A DNA stretch of 64,000 nucleotides from Selaginella moellendorffii (Eukaryota > Streptophyta > Lycopodiopsida > Selaginellales > Selaginellaceae): contig NW_003314266.1 of NCBI RefSeq assembly GCF_000143415.4, positions 3,356,398-3,420,397 of the forward strand, in the 5' to 3' direction. A program made the position numbers and the translations under genes. The notes under the pieces are model-generated. The model saw only the letters and a program-made list of their open reading frames with translations. It made no database searches and was not told the origin of the DNA. Shown piece after piece: positions 11,009-22,639 of the stretch (its first letter is position 1; each line of letters starts with the position of its first letter).

Positions 11009-12049
11009 ATGGCCGCGGTGGTGAGCGCCTGTTCCGGGAGCGCCGCGGCGTCGGCATTGGCGCAGTTCTTGCGCAGCAAGGGCGTCCGCGAAGAATGCAT
11101 CGACCGAATGGTGGACCGCTGCAATAGCAGCGGCCGATTCCCAGGTAGTGTGGATTCCCCGAGCGCCACGGCCGATGTAATGCAGCCGACCTGGAGCTAC
11201 CTGGAGAGCATCGTCGTCCCCAAGCGCAAGGTCACGTCCGTGGTGGCGCGCTGCCCGCCGCTGCTCATGATGCCGCTGGAGGAGCGCCTCAAGCCCATGG
11301 TGATGTTCCTCCAGACCATGGGGCTCAAGCGCGAGGACATCGCCAAGACCATCAACCGCTACCCATCGATCTTCATGCACAGCGTGGAGGAGAAGCTCTG
11401 CCCGCTGCTGGCATTCCTCGAGGGCGCTGCGGGCGTTCGCCCGGAGAGGATCGGCAAGCTCCTCGTGCTGTGCCCGAGGCTCCTGAGCTACAGCATCGAT
11501 CAGAAGCTCCGACCCATGGTGGATTTTCTCTGCGGCCTCGGCGTGGAGCCGGGACACGAGCTCGGCAAGCTCGTCTGCTCGTATCCAAACATCTTCGGCT
11601 ATAGCATCGAGAACAGGCTCCAAGTCACGGTGGAGTATCTCCGCCAACTCGGCCTCTCCAAGAACGACTTGAAGAAGATCATCGTGTGCTATCCTCACAT
11701 CATCTGCCGGGCGGAGAAGGCCTTGGAGCCGGCCGTGAACTATCTCCTCACGGCTGGACTGAGCGCCGGGCAGATCACCACGCTGGTCGCTGGCTTCCCT
11801 CCGATTCTCGTCAAGAGCGTCAAGAGATCCATCCAACCAAAGGTGGAGTTTCTCATGCGGGACATGGGAAGGGGATTGGAGGAAGCAGTGGAGTTCCCGG
11901 CCTACTTTGGCCACAGCCTCAACAGGAAGATCGGGCCCCGGCACAAGAAGCTCAAGGATCAAGGTGCCATCCCTCTCCACGCGATGCTCAACTGTAACAA
12001 GAAGAAGTTCACGTCCAAGTTCTTCCCAGAAGAAGTTACAGCTCCGTGA
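11009..12049 (+). CDS. mTERF-family protein, organellar
   Basis: Mitochondrial transcription termination factor family, which binds nucleic acid in mitochondria or plastids and acts in transcript termination, splicing or ribosome biogenesis. Intronless, 346 aa. After a short N-terminal part (residues 1-55, probably targeting) comes an array of about seven mTERF repeats of some 30-36 residues with the typical pattern of a proline-containing helix followed by LxxLG: LKPMVMFLQTMGLKREDI, INRYPSIFMHSVEEKL, LVLCPRLLSYSIDQKL, VCSYPNIFGYSIENRL, IVCYPHIICRAEKALE, VAGFPPILVKSVKRSI, EFPAYFGHSLNRKI. The C-terminus is short and lysine-rich (NKKKFTSKFFPEE). The overall form resembles the small plant mTERFs (mTERF6/PDE191-like), but the subgroup is not certain. 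The first ATG follows a TAGGGTTTT motif. Confidence 0.9.
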   Translation: MAAVVSACSGSAAASALAQFLRSKGVREECIDRMVDRCNSSGRFPGSVDSPSATADVMQPTWSYLESIVVPKRKVTSVVARCPPLLMMPLEERLKPMVMFLQTMGLKREDIAKTINRYPSIFMHSVEEKLCPLLAFLEGAAGVRPERIGKLLVLCPRLLSYSIDQKLRPMVDFLCGLGVEPGHELGKLVCSYPNIFGYSIENRLQVTVEYLRQLGLSKNDLKKIIVCYPHIICRAEKALEPAVNYLLTAGLSAGQITTLVAGFPPILVKSVKRSIQPKVEFLMRDMGRGLEEAVEFPAYFGHSLNRKIGPRHKKLKDQGAIPLHAMLNCNKKKFTSKFFPEEVTAP

Positions 12050-12308
12050 GAGTGATGGTTCCAGTCCGGCTTTGGCGCGCGCAAGCGAAAACACCAACAA
12101 CAATCTTCCAGCTTCTCGGTCCTCCACAAAAGTTTTGCTGTTGGTACGTAAATTTCTTGTCGCTAGAGTGTCTTACGCTTCCTATGCTTTCGTTTCTTGC
12201 TTTTCGTCCGCCGTGGTTCTTGTTCTTCCCATTCGTTCGTCCTGCGTTGTCCTCTCCCTCTTTCATTGTTTTTTCGCTCTAGGACTTGAGATTTGAGCTC
12301 CTTGTCGT

Positions 12309-12690
12309 AAATGGTCACTTCCAATTAGCAAGGCTGGTTGGTTCTTGGCAAGCTCTCTGTGAACTGGTGGGATCATCGCTTTTGAGGCGATGTTGTCTTC
12401 TCAGTGTCAACTCTCTCTTGATCTCATCAACGTCGAAGTTCTTCCCAGTGGCAGCGTAGATCTGTGACAGCGCCACGAACTGGGACGTCGACTCCGGTCC
12501 AGCAAGCTGTCGGCGGCTGTGGTTCCAATCTCGACATCAGTGTGGAGAAGCGAGACCGGCTTGGCACACGAGATAAGCACCCGTATGAACGACTGCCACA
12601 CTAGCCAGTCCTTGCTAACTATGGGGCCACCACGTCACTGACACGGCAGCGGCGGCGCGGGGCCTTCCTTCTGTCGTCTTAGGGCCTAGC
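12309..12690 (-). pseudogene. PPR gene 3'-end fragment
   Basis: A degraded copy of the last part of the PPR gene at 20037-22469. Shared stretches include GGTCACTTCCAATTAGCAAG near the stop codon, GACGTCGACTCCGG, GGTTCCAATCTCG followed by CATCAGTGTGGAG, GAGACCGGCTTGGC and ACACGAGATAAGCAC. Several internal deletions and frameshifts are seen, including loss of the SMPF-type helix segment. It encodes no continuous protein. It lies directly downstream of the mTERF gene. Confidence 0.85.
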
Positions 12691-13159
12691 GACGGACCTT
12701 CTTGTCCAGTGGTGGCCATGATCGACGAGATCCTTAGTAGATGTTGGGGCATAAGCCCTGATCGCACGTACATCTAGATGTTGAGACCTCCCAAAAGAGC
12801 ACAAAAGATTTTAATGTGTTGAAATGGTGAGATGTATTATATATATATATATAGATAGATAGATATATATATATAAATAAAAGTAGAATTATTGATAACC
12901 ACAATCAATTTGTAACTTTTATGCTTAATCTAACCTAAGGTAGGGTTTTACTCATGACCCCTTTCATTATATTTGAGTTTTTTAAGCAAGTGAGTAGTGA
13001 ATGATTTGTTAACTTAAAGATTATGCTCGTAACATTGAGAGTGTTAAAAAAATTCTGAGTGTAAACACTTAATTAATCATAAAATAAACAATATTTCATA
13101 TGTAATATACACATATAATCTATTAAAAACTAAATTTTAAAAAATAATACTTAAACCAC
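12691..13159. repeat. AT-rich spacer with AT/GATA microsatellite
   Basis: No gene. A simple repeat of TA dinucleotides with interspersed GATA units occupies about 12837-12880. Confidence 0.7.
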
Positions 13160-13328
13160 CATAAGGTCCAAGTTATGATGCCATATACTAATATTAGCGT
13201 AGTGGGATTTTAGTAGTTATCATATTAGTTTCAATCTGGACCACTCACTCTTGTATATAAATTAGGGTTTTTGGACTAATTGATATGTACATTCTTTATA
13301 TTTCCTTTCTATATTCCATTCACTCACA
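13160..13328 (+). repeat. Left LTR of the gypsy relic
   Basis: Starts near AAGGTCCAAG and contains TACTAATATTAGC, TAGTGGGATTTT and AATCTGGACCACTC, matching 16096-16265 with scattered changes. The right limit is approximate. Confidence 0.65.
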
Positions 13329-16095
13329 TTGGTAGAGGTGAAATGCATCTTTTATTGTCCTTGGGGAGTGCTTGGATTTGGGATTTTGATTTAGATATAA
13401 CTTTTGCATCATTTATATTTAGCTTTTTCCATTTCCCTTCTTTTCAGGATTTTGGCTTAAATTTAACTTTTCCATTGTCTAAATTTCCCTTTCCTTCTAG
13501 TTTCTTCTCATTTCTCTTCTTTTGCTCTTTCCTTTTTATTCATCTTCATGGTAGAGTAGCAGTCTCCTCCTCTTTTGACTCTGGAACAATAGTTGGTGCA
13601 ATTGTTTGATGCTATGTGATTGCAATTGAACAACCAAACTCAATTGATGGCGGCATTCATGGCATACGATACAACTCCTCTTGCTCTTGGTGCCAATCCT
13701 CACGTTCGGCTGGAGTTCTTTCGTAGGAATCCTGGGGATGATGTGTACTATTGGTTCGATTGCTTCACAATGATTGCTACATATCATTTTTAGGATGATG
13801 CTTGACGTTTGCGTGAGTTTCCCACATATCTCCACTATAGTGGTATAATGGTTTGAGTGCAGCCACTCGTGAGGATTGAAGCGATCAAAGTGTGTGTTTG
13901 GGTCCAAGGATATGATCTATTTTGGGTATTGTATTTCTCATAAGGGTTTGCAAGTTAATCATGACAAACTTGTGGCTATTCTAAAGTTTCCTACTCCAAA
14001 GTATGTAAATGATGTGCAGTGTTTCTTGGGCAAGGTGCAATATCTCGGTCGTTTTGTGGATTATCTTTTTGATCACACTACACTGTTGTGAGCATTACTG
14101 AAGTTATCAACATCATCTTTCATCTGGTCTTTGGATTGTGAGCGAGCGTTCATGGATCTCAAAGAGTTATTGATGACTCCTCCAATATTGGCATATCCTA
14201 ACTACACTTGACTTTTCATTTTGCGTGTGGATGCTTCTAATATTGGTCTTGGAGGTGTGTTGATGCAAGAGAGCTCGAATGTTCTTGATTAGTGCCATCC
14301 CATTGCGTATATAAGCCATATATTACAACAAGTGGAGGTGAACTACTCTACAACAAAGAAAGAGTGCAAGAACCTTCATGCATATCTATATGGTTTTCAG
14401 ACATTACTAAAAGGTGATCATGCTACCATTATTTCATTATTGAAGCGGAAAAACTTGGTTGGTTGTACTACTCAGTGGGCTTTGAGGCTTCAGATATATA
14501 ATTTTGATATTGTTCATCACTCGGGGAATTCTATGGCTAATGCTAATGTCCTTTCTAGAGCTTCTCTTCCTTCTTCGCTCTCTTCTCATGTTTCTGACGA
14601 GTCTGTTGTTCCAGTATCTATGAATTTTCTAAACGAGGATTTTGTGCCATCGATGGTTGTTGTATTTGACGTTCAGTGTTCACAAGGTACAAAGCAAGAC
14701 TTATCTTCTTTTGATGAGGTTCATGAGGCTCAAAAGATTGAGCTGTGGATTCGAAGGCTTTAAGAAGAGTTTAAGAATCCTGTATCACTTGTTGATGACT
14801 TGCTATTCTGGCATTTATATTGTTAATATCGCTTTGAAGACGGCCTTTTATATTTTGTAAGGATGGATCATAATGATCATTTACAGTTATTGATTCCTTC
14901 CATCTTTATTCCACAATTTCTTCATGCCTACTATGATTCTCCGGTTTTAGGCAGGCATATGGAACATCGTCGTGTGACTAAGAAGTTGTGTAGGTCTTTC
15001 TATTGACTGGAGATGCGATGCGATGCAATGTTATTCAGTATATGCATATCTATGTTTGGTGTTAAGTTCGTAATACTCCCCCTCGTGCTACAAAAAAACA
15101 ATTGGAGTTAATTGCAATTTCCTATCCGTTTGAGTTGGTGGTGTTTAATCTTATAAGACCTTTTCTACAATTGATTGTTAGCAAAGAGTATGTTATTATT
15201 GTTTATGACTACTTAACTCATTGGGTGGAAGTTGGTGCTATTGTTAGCGCCTTTGCAACTACTATTAAATACTTCCTCCTCAATCAAGTGGTATTCTAGC
15301 ATTGTTATCGAGAGTGGAGTCTTTCAAATAATGGTCCTGCATTTATGGCTGAGGGATTTCATGTTTTAACATCTTGGTTGGGGATACGCCACACTTTCAC
15401 AAGTGCTTATCATCCACAATCAAATGGTTTGGTGAAACGGTTCATTTGGACGTTCAAAGGGATGATCGTGAAGTATGTAAACTTTTAGCATTCAGATTGG
15501 GATAGTTATTTGCCGTCTCTTCGGTATGCATATGTCACAGGGGTGCAAAGTTCTATTTGTGCTTCATCATATAAACTTTTATATGGTCATCATCCAATAT
15601 TACCAATAGAGCTAGGTTTACCTTTGCGATTGCCACGAGCTACCGATGCTAGGTCATGGGATCAGTATTTGATGAGCATTCTTCCACTTGTCCGAGTGGA
15701 GTCTATCGAACACTTAGGCTGCATATAAGTGGGACAACAACAGTGCTACAATTCCCATCATCATCCACTTGCAAAGTATAAAATGGATGACTTGGTGTTA
15801 GTTTGTTTTCCCCATCTTACTATACATGGTTTATCTAAAGGCTCTTTTTTCAGTGGAAAGGACCGTATCAGGTGTTGCGGCAAGTTGGAAGACAAGTTTA
15901 TGAGATTCGGCATGACGTTCAACAAGGCAATCCTCCAAAAATTGTGCATGTGCAATGGTTAAAACGCTTCATCCAAAGGGATCAGGAATAGCTAATACCA
16001 CCTACAGATCCGTTAATGCCTCCTGACATTTCTCCAGATCCTTACCCATCTACAATAGAACCTTGATGGTCTTCCATTATTCTGAGAGGAGGGGA

Positions 16096-16265
16096 TGATG
16101 TAAGGTCCAAGTGTATGCCTATGATGCCGTATACTAATATTAGCATAGTGGGATTTTGGTAGCCATCGGATTGATTTCAATCTGGACCACTCGCTCTTAT
16201 AAGGGTTTTTGGGTTAATTGATTGTAAGCCACAAATTTTTCCTTTCCAATTTAGTAGATTACCTC
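16096..16265 (+). repeat. Right LTR of the gypsy relic
   Basis: Starts TGTAAGGTCCAAG directly after the polypurine tract; same blocks as the left copy. The end is uncertain because the copies drift apart after the TTAATTGATTG / CTAATTGATAT block. Confidence 0.65.
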
Positions 16266-17029
16266 ATCTATCCAACCAACACTGCCTTGGACTTAGCTAA
16301 GTTCTCTCGCGAAGGTTCTTGCCTATTGTACCAGCTCCTACTTAGTCCTACTTAGTTTCAGTTACTCACTGCATGAACAACGGAATGTTAATCATCCATC
16401 CACGGATTCCCAGATCTCTCCCAATTCCCCTTCCCAGGTTAGACTGGACTTAAGGTTTAGGTACACTCCCCGCAAGCACAAGCAGCCAAACACACTAAAC
16501 CTCCAGGTTTCTAACATCCCTTGGTACAACAAAACTTAATCATGGGACCCTTTAAATCCCAAGCTTTGGGTGCAATAGTTGCTTCAGGACACAGGGGAAA
16601 CACTATGGCCTAACAATCTGGTATGGATACCTCTACTCCCCCAGTTCCATTATGAAGGGAAGGCCCAAACCCCTAAGAAAGGCGAGGACCAATGAGCCAT
16701 ATGGTACTCAAATGAGGCACCATTTCACATGAGCCGAAAGCACCGTAGTCAGTTTCCCTTCCGATAGTAGGAGTTACTCTTGAGCACTTCCTTGGGTGGT
16801 CCCTTTAGCACCACCTGAGTCCATGCTCACTCCCACCCAATGCCCTTTGGCCCCAATCTCAACCTCAAGTCAGTTTAGAAGCATCATTGGAGAGTTTCTT
16901 CAAAACTAGTTCCTAGACCTCACTATCCCTACTATACTTTTGGAACCCTTTACAACTCTCCCCCCCCCCCCCCTGGGAGATACACACTTTAGGCTTTCAC
17001 CCCATGATCTATATTAGTATTTGGATTTG
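16266..17029. other. Unassigned spacer
   Basis: No coding feature recognised. Contains a run of 15 C at about 16960-16974. Confidence 0.5.
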
Positions 17030-17257
17030 ATCTCGGATTCGACCGGACTCAACTTCAGACTTGGTCTCGGACTTAATCTCAAACTTGATTTCGGACCCAA
17101 CCTCAAACTCTATCTCAGACTTGATCTCGGACTCGGTCTTGGATCCGATATCGGATCTTGGACTCGGTCTCAGACTTAATCTTGGACTCGGCCTCGAATT
17201 CGGTCTCGAACTCAGTCTTAGAGTCAGTCTTAGACTCAATCTCAAACTCAGTCTCAT
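17030..17257. repeat. Minisatellite of 6/12-bp units
   Basis: About 225 bp of degenerate tandem units around GACTCGGTCTCG (hexamer sub-periodicity: GACTYR-GTCTYR). Because the unit is a multiple of three, both strands stay open and would encode repetitive SLRLSLRL-type or SDLISDLI-type peptides. No start context or homology suggests that it is translated. Confidence 0.85.
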
Positions 17258-19249
17258 CCAATGAATTCTTTATCATTTTGGTTGTGCCTTCGGGGATTCT
17301 TTACCCTTTGACACCTCGAGGAGTTGGTTTCTTATATTGATGTATACATTTTATGTATTCCCTTTCCATGCACTCATACCATGGGGTTTAATTTGAGTTT
17401 TAAAAACATTGGTTTATAATCTATATAAAACACATTAATCAAGATATATATTTTTTTATAATAAAAATTAAGTCAAATTATTAATAAAATTAACAATATA
17501 ATTAAATAATATTTTACAATTTACTATCACTAAAAAGTACAAATGCTTAATAGGGAAAGAATAATCATTTAGTTATTAAAAATTATAAATGATTAATAAG
17601 CATAGATTTTAATCACTTTAAACAATCTAGATGTGATAAAATATATAATTTATTATGTAAATTATCAAAATGTTTTGAAAATTATTTTTGAAAATGCTGT
17701 TATAAATGTACAGTTTAATTGAATGTAACATAATCTTTTTACATGATTTACAATACACTTGCAACATTTAAAGACGGATTTTCAAAATTATTAATTTCAT
17801 ATAAAAATTATATATTTTAAATATGTTTTGATGAATATACTTTTATAACAAGATTATGTTAAATTTTCTATTATTTATTATTTTGATGGCCAGTTATATC
17901 AAAAATACATATATATAATTTTTATTTATCTCTAAACGTTTTAAAAATATATATGTTTCTAAACGTTTTTATTATATTAATTTAACAACTTCACATTTTG
18001 GATCTAAACATAACCATCTGTATATAAGTCAATTTATTATCTTAATAAATTGTAAATATATATTATTAGAACTATTTCTATTTATTCAAACTAAAATTTT
18101 ATATGAATATAAATAGATCTCTTCAGTGATTCAAAAAACCTTCAAACTAGACAGCACTAAACAAAGAAGCTCTTTTTGCAATTGTAATGACTTAGTGTTT
18201 ATCATGTAATACTATTGAATATAAATTTTATGTTTTATCACCTTAAATCAATGAATTATTTATATACAGTAAAAAAAAAGTAATATGGTCAATTAGAAAT
18301 ATCTTTTAAATTCCATAAAATTTTATTATAATTATAATTATGTTTAATATGAATCTAAATTTTCAAATAAGTTTTGGTGTTGCAACTTATAATCATTTTA
18401 AATGTGCATAAAAATTAAATATAAAATAGTTTTAAATAAATATCTAACTTATCTATATATTAAATTTAGCTCTTTTATACATAATTTATAATTACTATAT
18501 TAAAAAAATTATACATATTATAATTATAATTAACATCTTTTTATTTATATGAAGGTTTAATTGATTTTAATATAATCAATACTATGCTTGTTTTGAGAAT
18601 AATATTTAAAAATATAAACATAATTATGATAAGAATTCTAAAAGATTCTAAAGGTCTTTCAAGATTAGAGCCATGCCACGCTCTTGCCTTCTCCTAGGCA
18701 GCAAGAAAAGAAAATGAAATTTCACTATTGAGAGAGATCTTTGCTTCCTTGCAGCTCTTTCGTCCTTTCAAGCATCTTTCTTTTGCAGCAGGTTTCTTTT
18801 TTGTTTTCTTAAGCATCTTCGTGGAGCTGGTTTGCGTGACTAGAACAGCAGCAATGAGGGCCAAGTTCGAATCTAAGCACAACATATTGCTCACGCTAGC
18901 TACTCCCACAAGAGTGCGTGAACTTTTCAGTGTTCCACTGGTGGTGGTGGCGGTGGCGAAGGCATTCGCAAGGATTGAAAGACAACGATGCTTTCTAGTT
19001 ATCTATTATCATCTGAGCTTCTTAGCTCACTCACTCAATTCACTGTTTGATTGGGCCACAGCAGTCGCAATGTCGCGACATTTCCTTCTAGATCATTTAC
19101 CCGCAAGCCCAAACAAGAAAGAAGCTAGACGACCAAGTAGTCTTGTCTAGTCGGGAGGTATATCCCTCTAGAAGTTTTAGAGCTTTCTTACAAACTTAAA
19201 TACAGTTTGTATTGGTGATAAGTATCGATCTAGCTTCCCTTCTTTTCCT
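17258..19249. other. Long AT-rich gene desert
   Basis: 17340-18680 is extremely AT-rich with no recognisable gene. A somewhat GC-richer patch at 18690-19180 has an open frame on the plus strand (18728-19150), but it lacks an ATG at its start and resembles no family, so it is not called. Confidence 0.5.
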
Positions 19250-20030
19250 TTATTTTTTGCTTTTGCAACGGTGGAATTCCAAAAGCGGTGGCCATCGAGA
19301 GAAAAATTGTGAATATAGCACCGACATTGTGAAGAAATAGCTTGGCATGACAGACCATCCCAGAAACAACGAAAGAAAAAATTGGATCGTGAGTGGAAAA
19401 CATCTTTGTGCTCTTGAGTCCATGCTTGTTGAGATATGATGGGAGCTGCGAACCACGTAAGTGTGTCCCAAGCCATGTCATTAATTACAGCATTACGACC
19501 GAAAAAGGATGGTTAAAAATGGACGATCGAAGAAGAAGAGAATGCAAGGAACTCTAATCGATGGAGATATAGAATTAGCAATTTGAAGAAGAGAAAAGCT
19601 GGCGACCAGAGAAGAGATCAAAGTCGCATGGAAGATCAAAGAAACTACGAGAAAGAGACAAAAGGGAGAAGATACAGAGTTTTTAGTAGAACTCTTCCAG
19701 AATGTTGTGATGTTGTGTGGCTTTCGCAACGTTTTGAATGTAACGAAGTATGTACATTCATACAAGATTGAGAATTCTGATTACCGTGACGAGCACCTTG
19801 TCGAGCTTCTCCCTGGCCGCGCATCTGGGCTACTGGGCTGATAGATCGTGCAGCGGCAAAGCCAGCAGCGACACCAAGGGAACGCCGTCGGTCCACCCAA
19901 TCCTTCCAGTCCCCAGGTTCACGCTCAAAGCATCGCCGAGGAGACAACGCTCGTCTGCACTGGCTTCGCCAACTTTGCTGTTACAAGCAAGGCACAGCAT
20001 CGAAACGGAGGGGATCACCTAGGACTTCGT
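19250..20030 (-). pseudogene. Degraded copy of the plastid dicarboxylate translocator
   Basis: A collapsed duplicate of the gene at 23336-25461, in the same orientation. Recognisable pieces, in gene order on the minus strand: ALCLACNSKVGE..DER, LSVNLGTGRIGWTD and VSLL (about 20010-19830), intron 1 sequence (about 19690-19510), AWDTLTWFAAP (about 19475), the TATAFGIP-like segment (about 19290). Large internal deletions and frameshifts remove most helices. Intron sequence is retained, so this is a DNA-level duplication and not a retrocopy. It ends within about 10 bp of the PPR stop codon. Confidence 0.85.
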
Positions 20031-20036
20031 AGATGG

Positions 20037-22469
20037 TCATTCCCAATTAGCAAGCTCTCCGGTTGTCCTGTGGACTTCGATTTGTCTTCTCAGTGCCAGC
20101 TCTCTCTTTATCTCATCAATGTCGGAGTTTCTTCCAGCGGCAGCGTAGATCTGGGACAGAGCCACGAACTGAGACGTCGACTCCGGATCCAGCTCCAGCA
20201 AGCACTCGGCGGCTCTGGTTCCAATCTCGGCATCAGTGTGGAGCTTGCAAGACGAGAGCAAGCTCTGCCAGGCGATCTCATCAGGATAAAACGGCATGGA
20301 GTCCAGCAACTCCTCGGCGTCCCGGAGCTTCCCAGCTCTGCCCAAGACGTCGACCATACAGCCAAAGTGCTCGGCGCTGGGCTGGCTTCCATAGTCCGAC
20401 GTGATGGAGTGGAAGAACTCTCGGCCCTCTGCCACGAGACCGGCTTGGCTACACGAGATAAGCACTGGTATGAACGTCACTTCATTCGGCCTCACTCCCT
20501 CGGACTCCATCTCGGCGTAGAGCTCGAGTGCCACGCTGGCCAGGCCCTGCTGACTATGGGCCGCCAGCATGGACGTCCACGTTGCCACGTCACTGCCACG
20601 GCAGCGGCGGTACAGCCGCGTGGCCTTCTCCAAGCTCCCGCATTTGGCGTACATGGCAGCGAGCGCGTTCTGGAAGTGTGCGTCCTGCTCGAGCTTGGAT
20701 CTCAAGGCTTGGCGATGGATCTTCTCGCCCATGGCGAGGTCGCCCAGATTGGCACACGCGACGAGCAGCGTGGAGAGGGTGGCTATGTCGGGATGGATCC
20801 CCGATTGGAGCATTCGATCGTAGAGGTCCAGGGCGGCGCGATTGTTGCCGGACTGGACATTGGCGGCGATGATCGTAGTCCAGGCGACGAGATCCTTGGT
20901 CTTCATGGTCTCGAAGACCCTGGCGGCGAAGCCCAGATCGCCACACTTTGCGTACATGTCCACGAGGGAATTGTATGCGAAGGGATCGCTGGAATCAAGC
21001 CCCGATTCGATCATCCGCTCGTGGATCCAGGCTCCGGAGGCGAGGTCGCCGATCGCCACGCACGCCGCGAGCACCGTCGCGAATGTGATCTCGTTAGGCG
21101 CCACGCCCCGCGCGGTCATCTCGCGGAAAATCTCTAGCGCCTGGCGGGGATGCCCATTGTGGGCATACGCCGAGATCATCGTCGTGAAGGACACCACGGT
21201 CTTGGAGTTCTCTAGAATCGAATCAAAGACCTCTCGCGCCTCAGCGAGCAGCCCCGATCGCGCGTACATGTTGATGAGCGAGTTCTGGACGATTGGATCA
21301 GCGTCAATGCCACTGGCGGTGATCTGGGAGTGAATCTTCCGCCCCCGATCGAGGATGGCATCCCTGCCCAGATGCGCGATGGCACTCACGACGCTCGCGT
21401 ACGTCTTCTCGTTGGGATTGATCCCCTCGGCGATCATCCCATCGAAGAGCTTTACAGAAAAGCTGTAATGCCCGGTTTGGGCAACTGCTGCAATCATCGA
21501 TGTCCAAGACACTACATTCCTGTGAGGCATGTCCGCAAAGACACGCAAAGCCTCGTCTAGTTTGCCGCAGCGCACGTACATGGAGATGAGCGCATTGAGC
21601 ACGAGAACTCTAGTTCCATGGATCTCACTCTGGATCTTGTCATGGATCTGGATCCCCCCTCGCAGATGCCCCGCTGCAGCGCACGCACCCAGCGCGATCG
21701 CGCACGACCGATCGCTGCACTGGTGCTGCTCCATCTGGAAGAAGAGCTCGATCGCGCGCCGGTGGTGCCCGGCGCCGGCGAGCGCGGACATGATCGCGTT
21801 CCATGGCGCGGTGCCGAGCTCGCGGTTGTCGTCAAATGCCGCCATGGCGAGGTCGATCCGGCCGCACTGCGCGTACATGGTGACCAGCGCGGATTGGATC
21901 GAGGAGTTGATCCCTCGCCCGGTGGCCACGCGGTAGTGGATGCTCCGGCCCTGGGCGAGATCTTTGATCCGGCCACACGCGACGATCGCCCACATGAAGC
22001 CACACGCGCTGGGCTGGGTGTTCTCCACGCTCATCCGGCGATAGAGCTCGAGAGTGTCGCGTGGGCGATCCGCGGCCAGGAACTCCTTCATGAGGACGTT
22101 CCAGCAGAATGGGCGGCGATCGGGCATGGCATCGAAGAGCGCGATGGCGGTGTCGAAGCAGCGGCAGCGAGCGTACATCTGGAAGACGAGCTCGCCCAGG
22201 AGGGCATTGCGCGCGAGGCGGCGAGAGACGATGTGGGCGTGGACGCGGCGGCCGTGATCCAGGGCGCGCTGGTTGCCGCATTGGCGGAGGAGATTGGCGT
22301 AGAGGAGGAGCTGCGAGGTGGATCGGTGGCGGAGCTTGTCCAGGCGGAGGAGGGCATCGTCGAGGCGGGAGATGAGCAAGCCGGCGGGGGGGCCGCGGTT
22401 CTTGAGCCTCTGGGGCTTCCAATTCTCGCGGTAGTAGCGCCAGTCTTTCAAGTACATATGCTTCCCCAT
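20037..22469 (-). CDS. PPR protein, PLS class with E-type C-terminus (810 aa)
   Basis: Pentatricopeptide repeat proteins bind organellar RNA in a sequence-specific way; PLS-class members act mostly in C-to-U RNA editing. Intronless, 810 aa. Residues 1-40 may hold targeting information (basic, KNRGPPAGLL). From about residue 55 there is a continuous array of PPR motifs, for example MYAQCGRIDLAMAAFDD, VVSWTSMIAAVAQTGHYS, LINMYARSGLLAEAREVF, VVSFTTMISAYAHNGHPRQ, LVDMYAKCGDLGFAARVF. The C-terminal part has the E-domain signature HFGCMVDVLGRAGKL.DAEELL, EIAWQSLLSSCKLH, ELDPESTSQFVALSQIYAAAGR. The E region ends soon afterwards (GELANWE), so there is no DYW deaminase domain. A DYW partner would be needed for editing (inference). 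Confidence 0.93.
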   Translation of the reverse strand: MGKHMYLKDWRYYRENWKPQRLKNRGPPAGLLISRLDDALLRLDKLRHRSTSQLLLYANLLRQCGNQRALDHGRRVHAHIVSRRLARNALLGELVFQMYARCRCFDTAIALFDAMPDRRPFCWNVLMKEFLAADRPRDTLELYRRMSVENTQPSACGFMWAIVACGRIKDLAQGRSIHYRVATGRGINSSIQSALVTMYAQCGRIDLAMAAFDDNRELGTAPWNAIMSALAGAGHHRRAIELFFQMEQHQCSDRSCAIALGACAAAGHLRGGIQIHDKIQSEIHGTRVLVLNALISMYVRCGKLDEALRVFADMPHRNVVSWTSMIAAVAQTGHYSFSVKLFDGMIAEGINPNEKTYASVVSAIAHLGRDAILDRGRKIHSQITASGIDADPIVQNSLINMYARSGLLAEAREVFDSILENSKTVVSFTTMISAYAHNGHPRQALEIFREMTARGVAPNEITFATVLAACVAIGDLASGAWIHERMIESGLDSSDPFAYNSLVDMYAKCGDLGFAARVFETMKTKDLVAWTTIIAANVQSGNNRAALDLYDRMLQSGIHPDIATLSTLLVACANLGDLAMGEKIHRQALRSKLEQDAHFQNALAAMYAKCGSLEKATRLYRRCRGSDVATWTSMLAAHSQQGLASVALELYAEMESEGVRPNEVTFIPVLISCSQAGLVAEGREFFHSITSDYGSQPSAEHFGCMVDVLGRAGKLRDAEELLDSMPFYPDEIAWQSLLSSCKLHTDAEIGTRAAECLLELDPESTSQFVALSQIYAAAGRNSDIDEIKRELALRRQIEVHRTTGELANWE

Positions 22470-22639
22470 GATGGAAATGAAGAGCTATCCTACCTAGTTG
22501 ACTACCACTAGACATTGCCTCTATAAAGTTCTATGACACTTTCATCTACTTCGCCATCTTTGTTATATGTTTTTGTTCCTCTCAAGCAACACAGCATCTA
22601 TAGTAAAATTTCTCCAACTAAGGGATTTAAATGAAAGGC

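Larger units (their letters stand above)
13160..16265 (+). mobile_element. Decayed Ty3/gypsy LTR retrotransposon
   Basis: Pol fragments appear in gypsy order on the plus strand, broken by many stops. The end of reverse transcriptase is at 13876-14090 (KCVFGSKDMIYFGYCISHKG, then FLGKVQYLGRFVDYL). RNase H follows at about 14170-14560 (LRVDASNIGLGGVLMQ, HPIAYISHILQQ, FDIVHHSGNSMANANVLSR). Integrase pieces lie at about 15100-15730. Flanking similar copies of about 165 bp at about 13160-13328 and 16096-16265 share CATAGTGGGATTTT-like and CAATCTGGACCACTC blocks and are taken as the LTRs. A purine-rich tract (GAGAGGAGGGGATGATG) immediately precedes the right one, as expected of a polypurine tract. 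Gag and the front of reverse transcriptase are missing. Confidence 0.82.

Noticed and set aside
10901-12127. 408-codon frame on the minus strand
   Set aside because: Antisense shadow of the mTERF gene; no family signature.
18728-19150. 140-codon open frame, plus strand
   Set aside because: Starts with TTG, not ATG; no domain, no homologue recognised, and lies next to a pseudogene.
19848-21137. 429-codon frame on the plus strand
   Set aside because: Antisense shadow of the PPR gene at 20037-22469; repeat-derived composition only.
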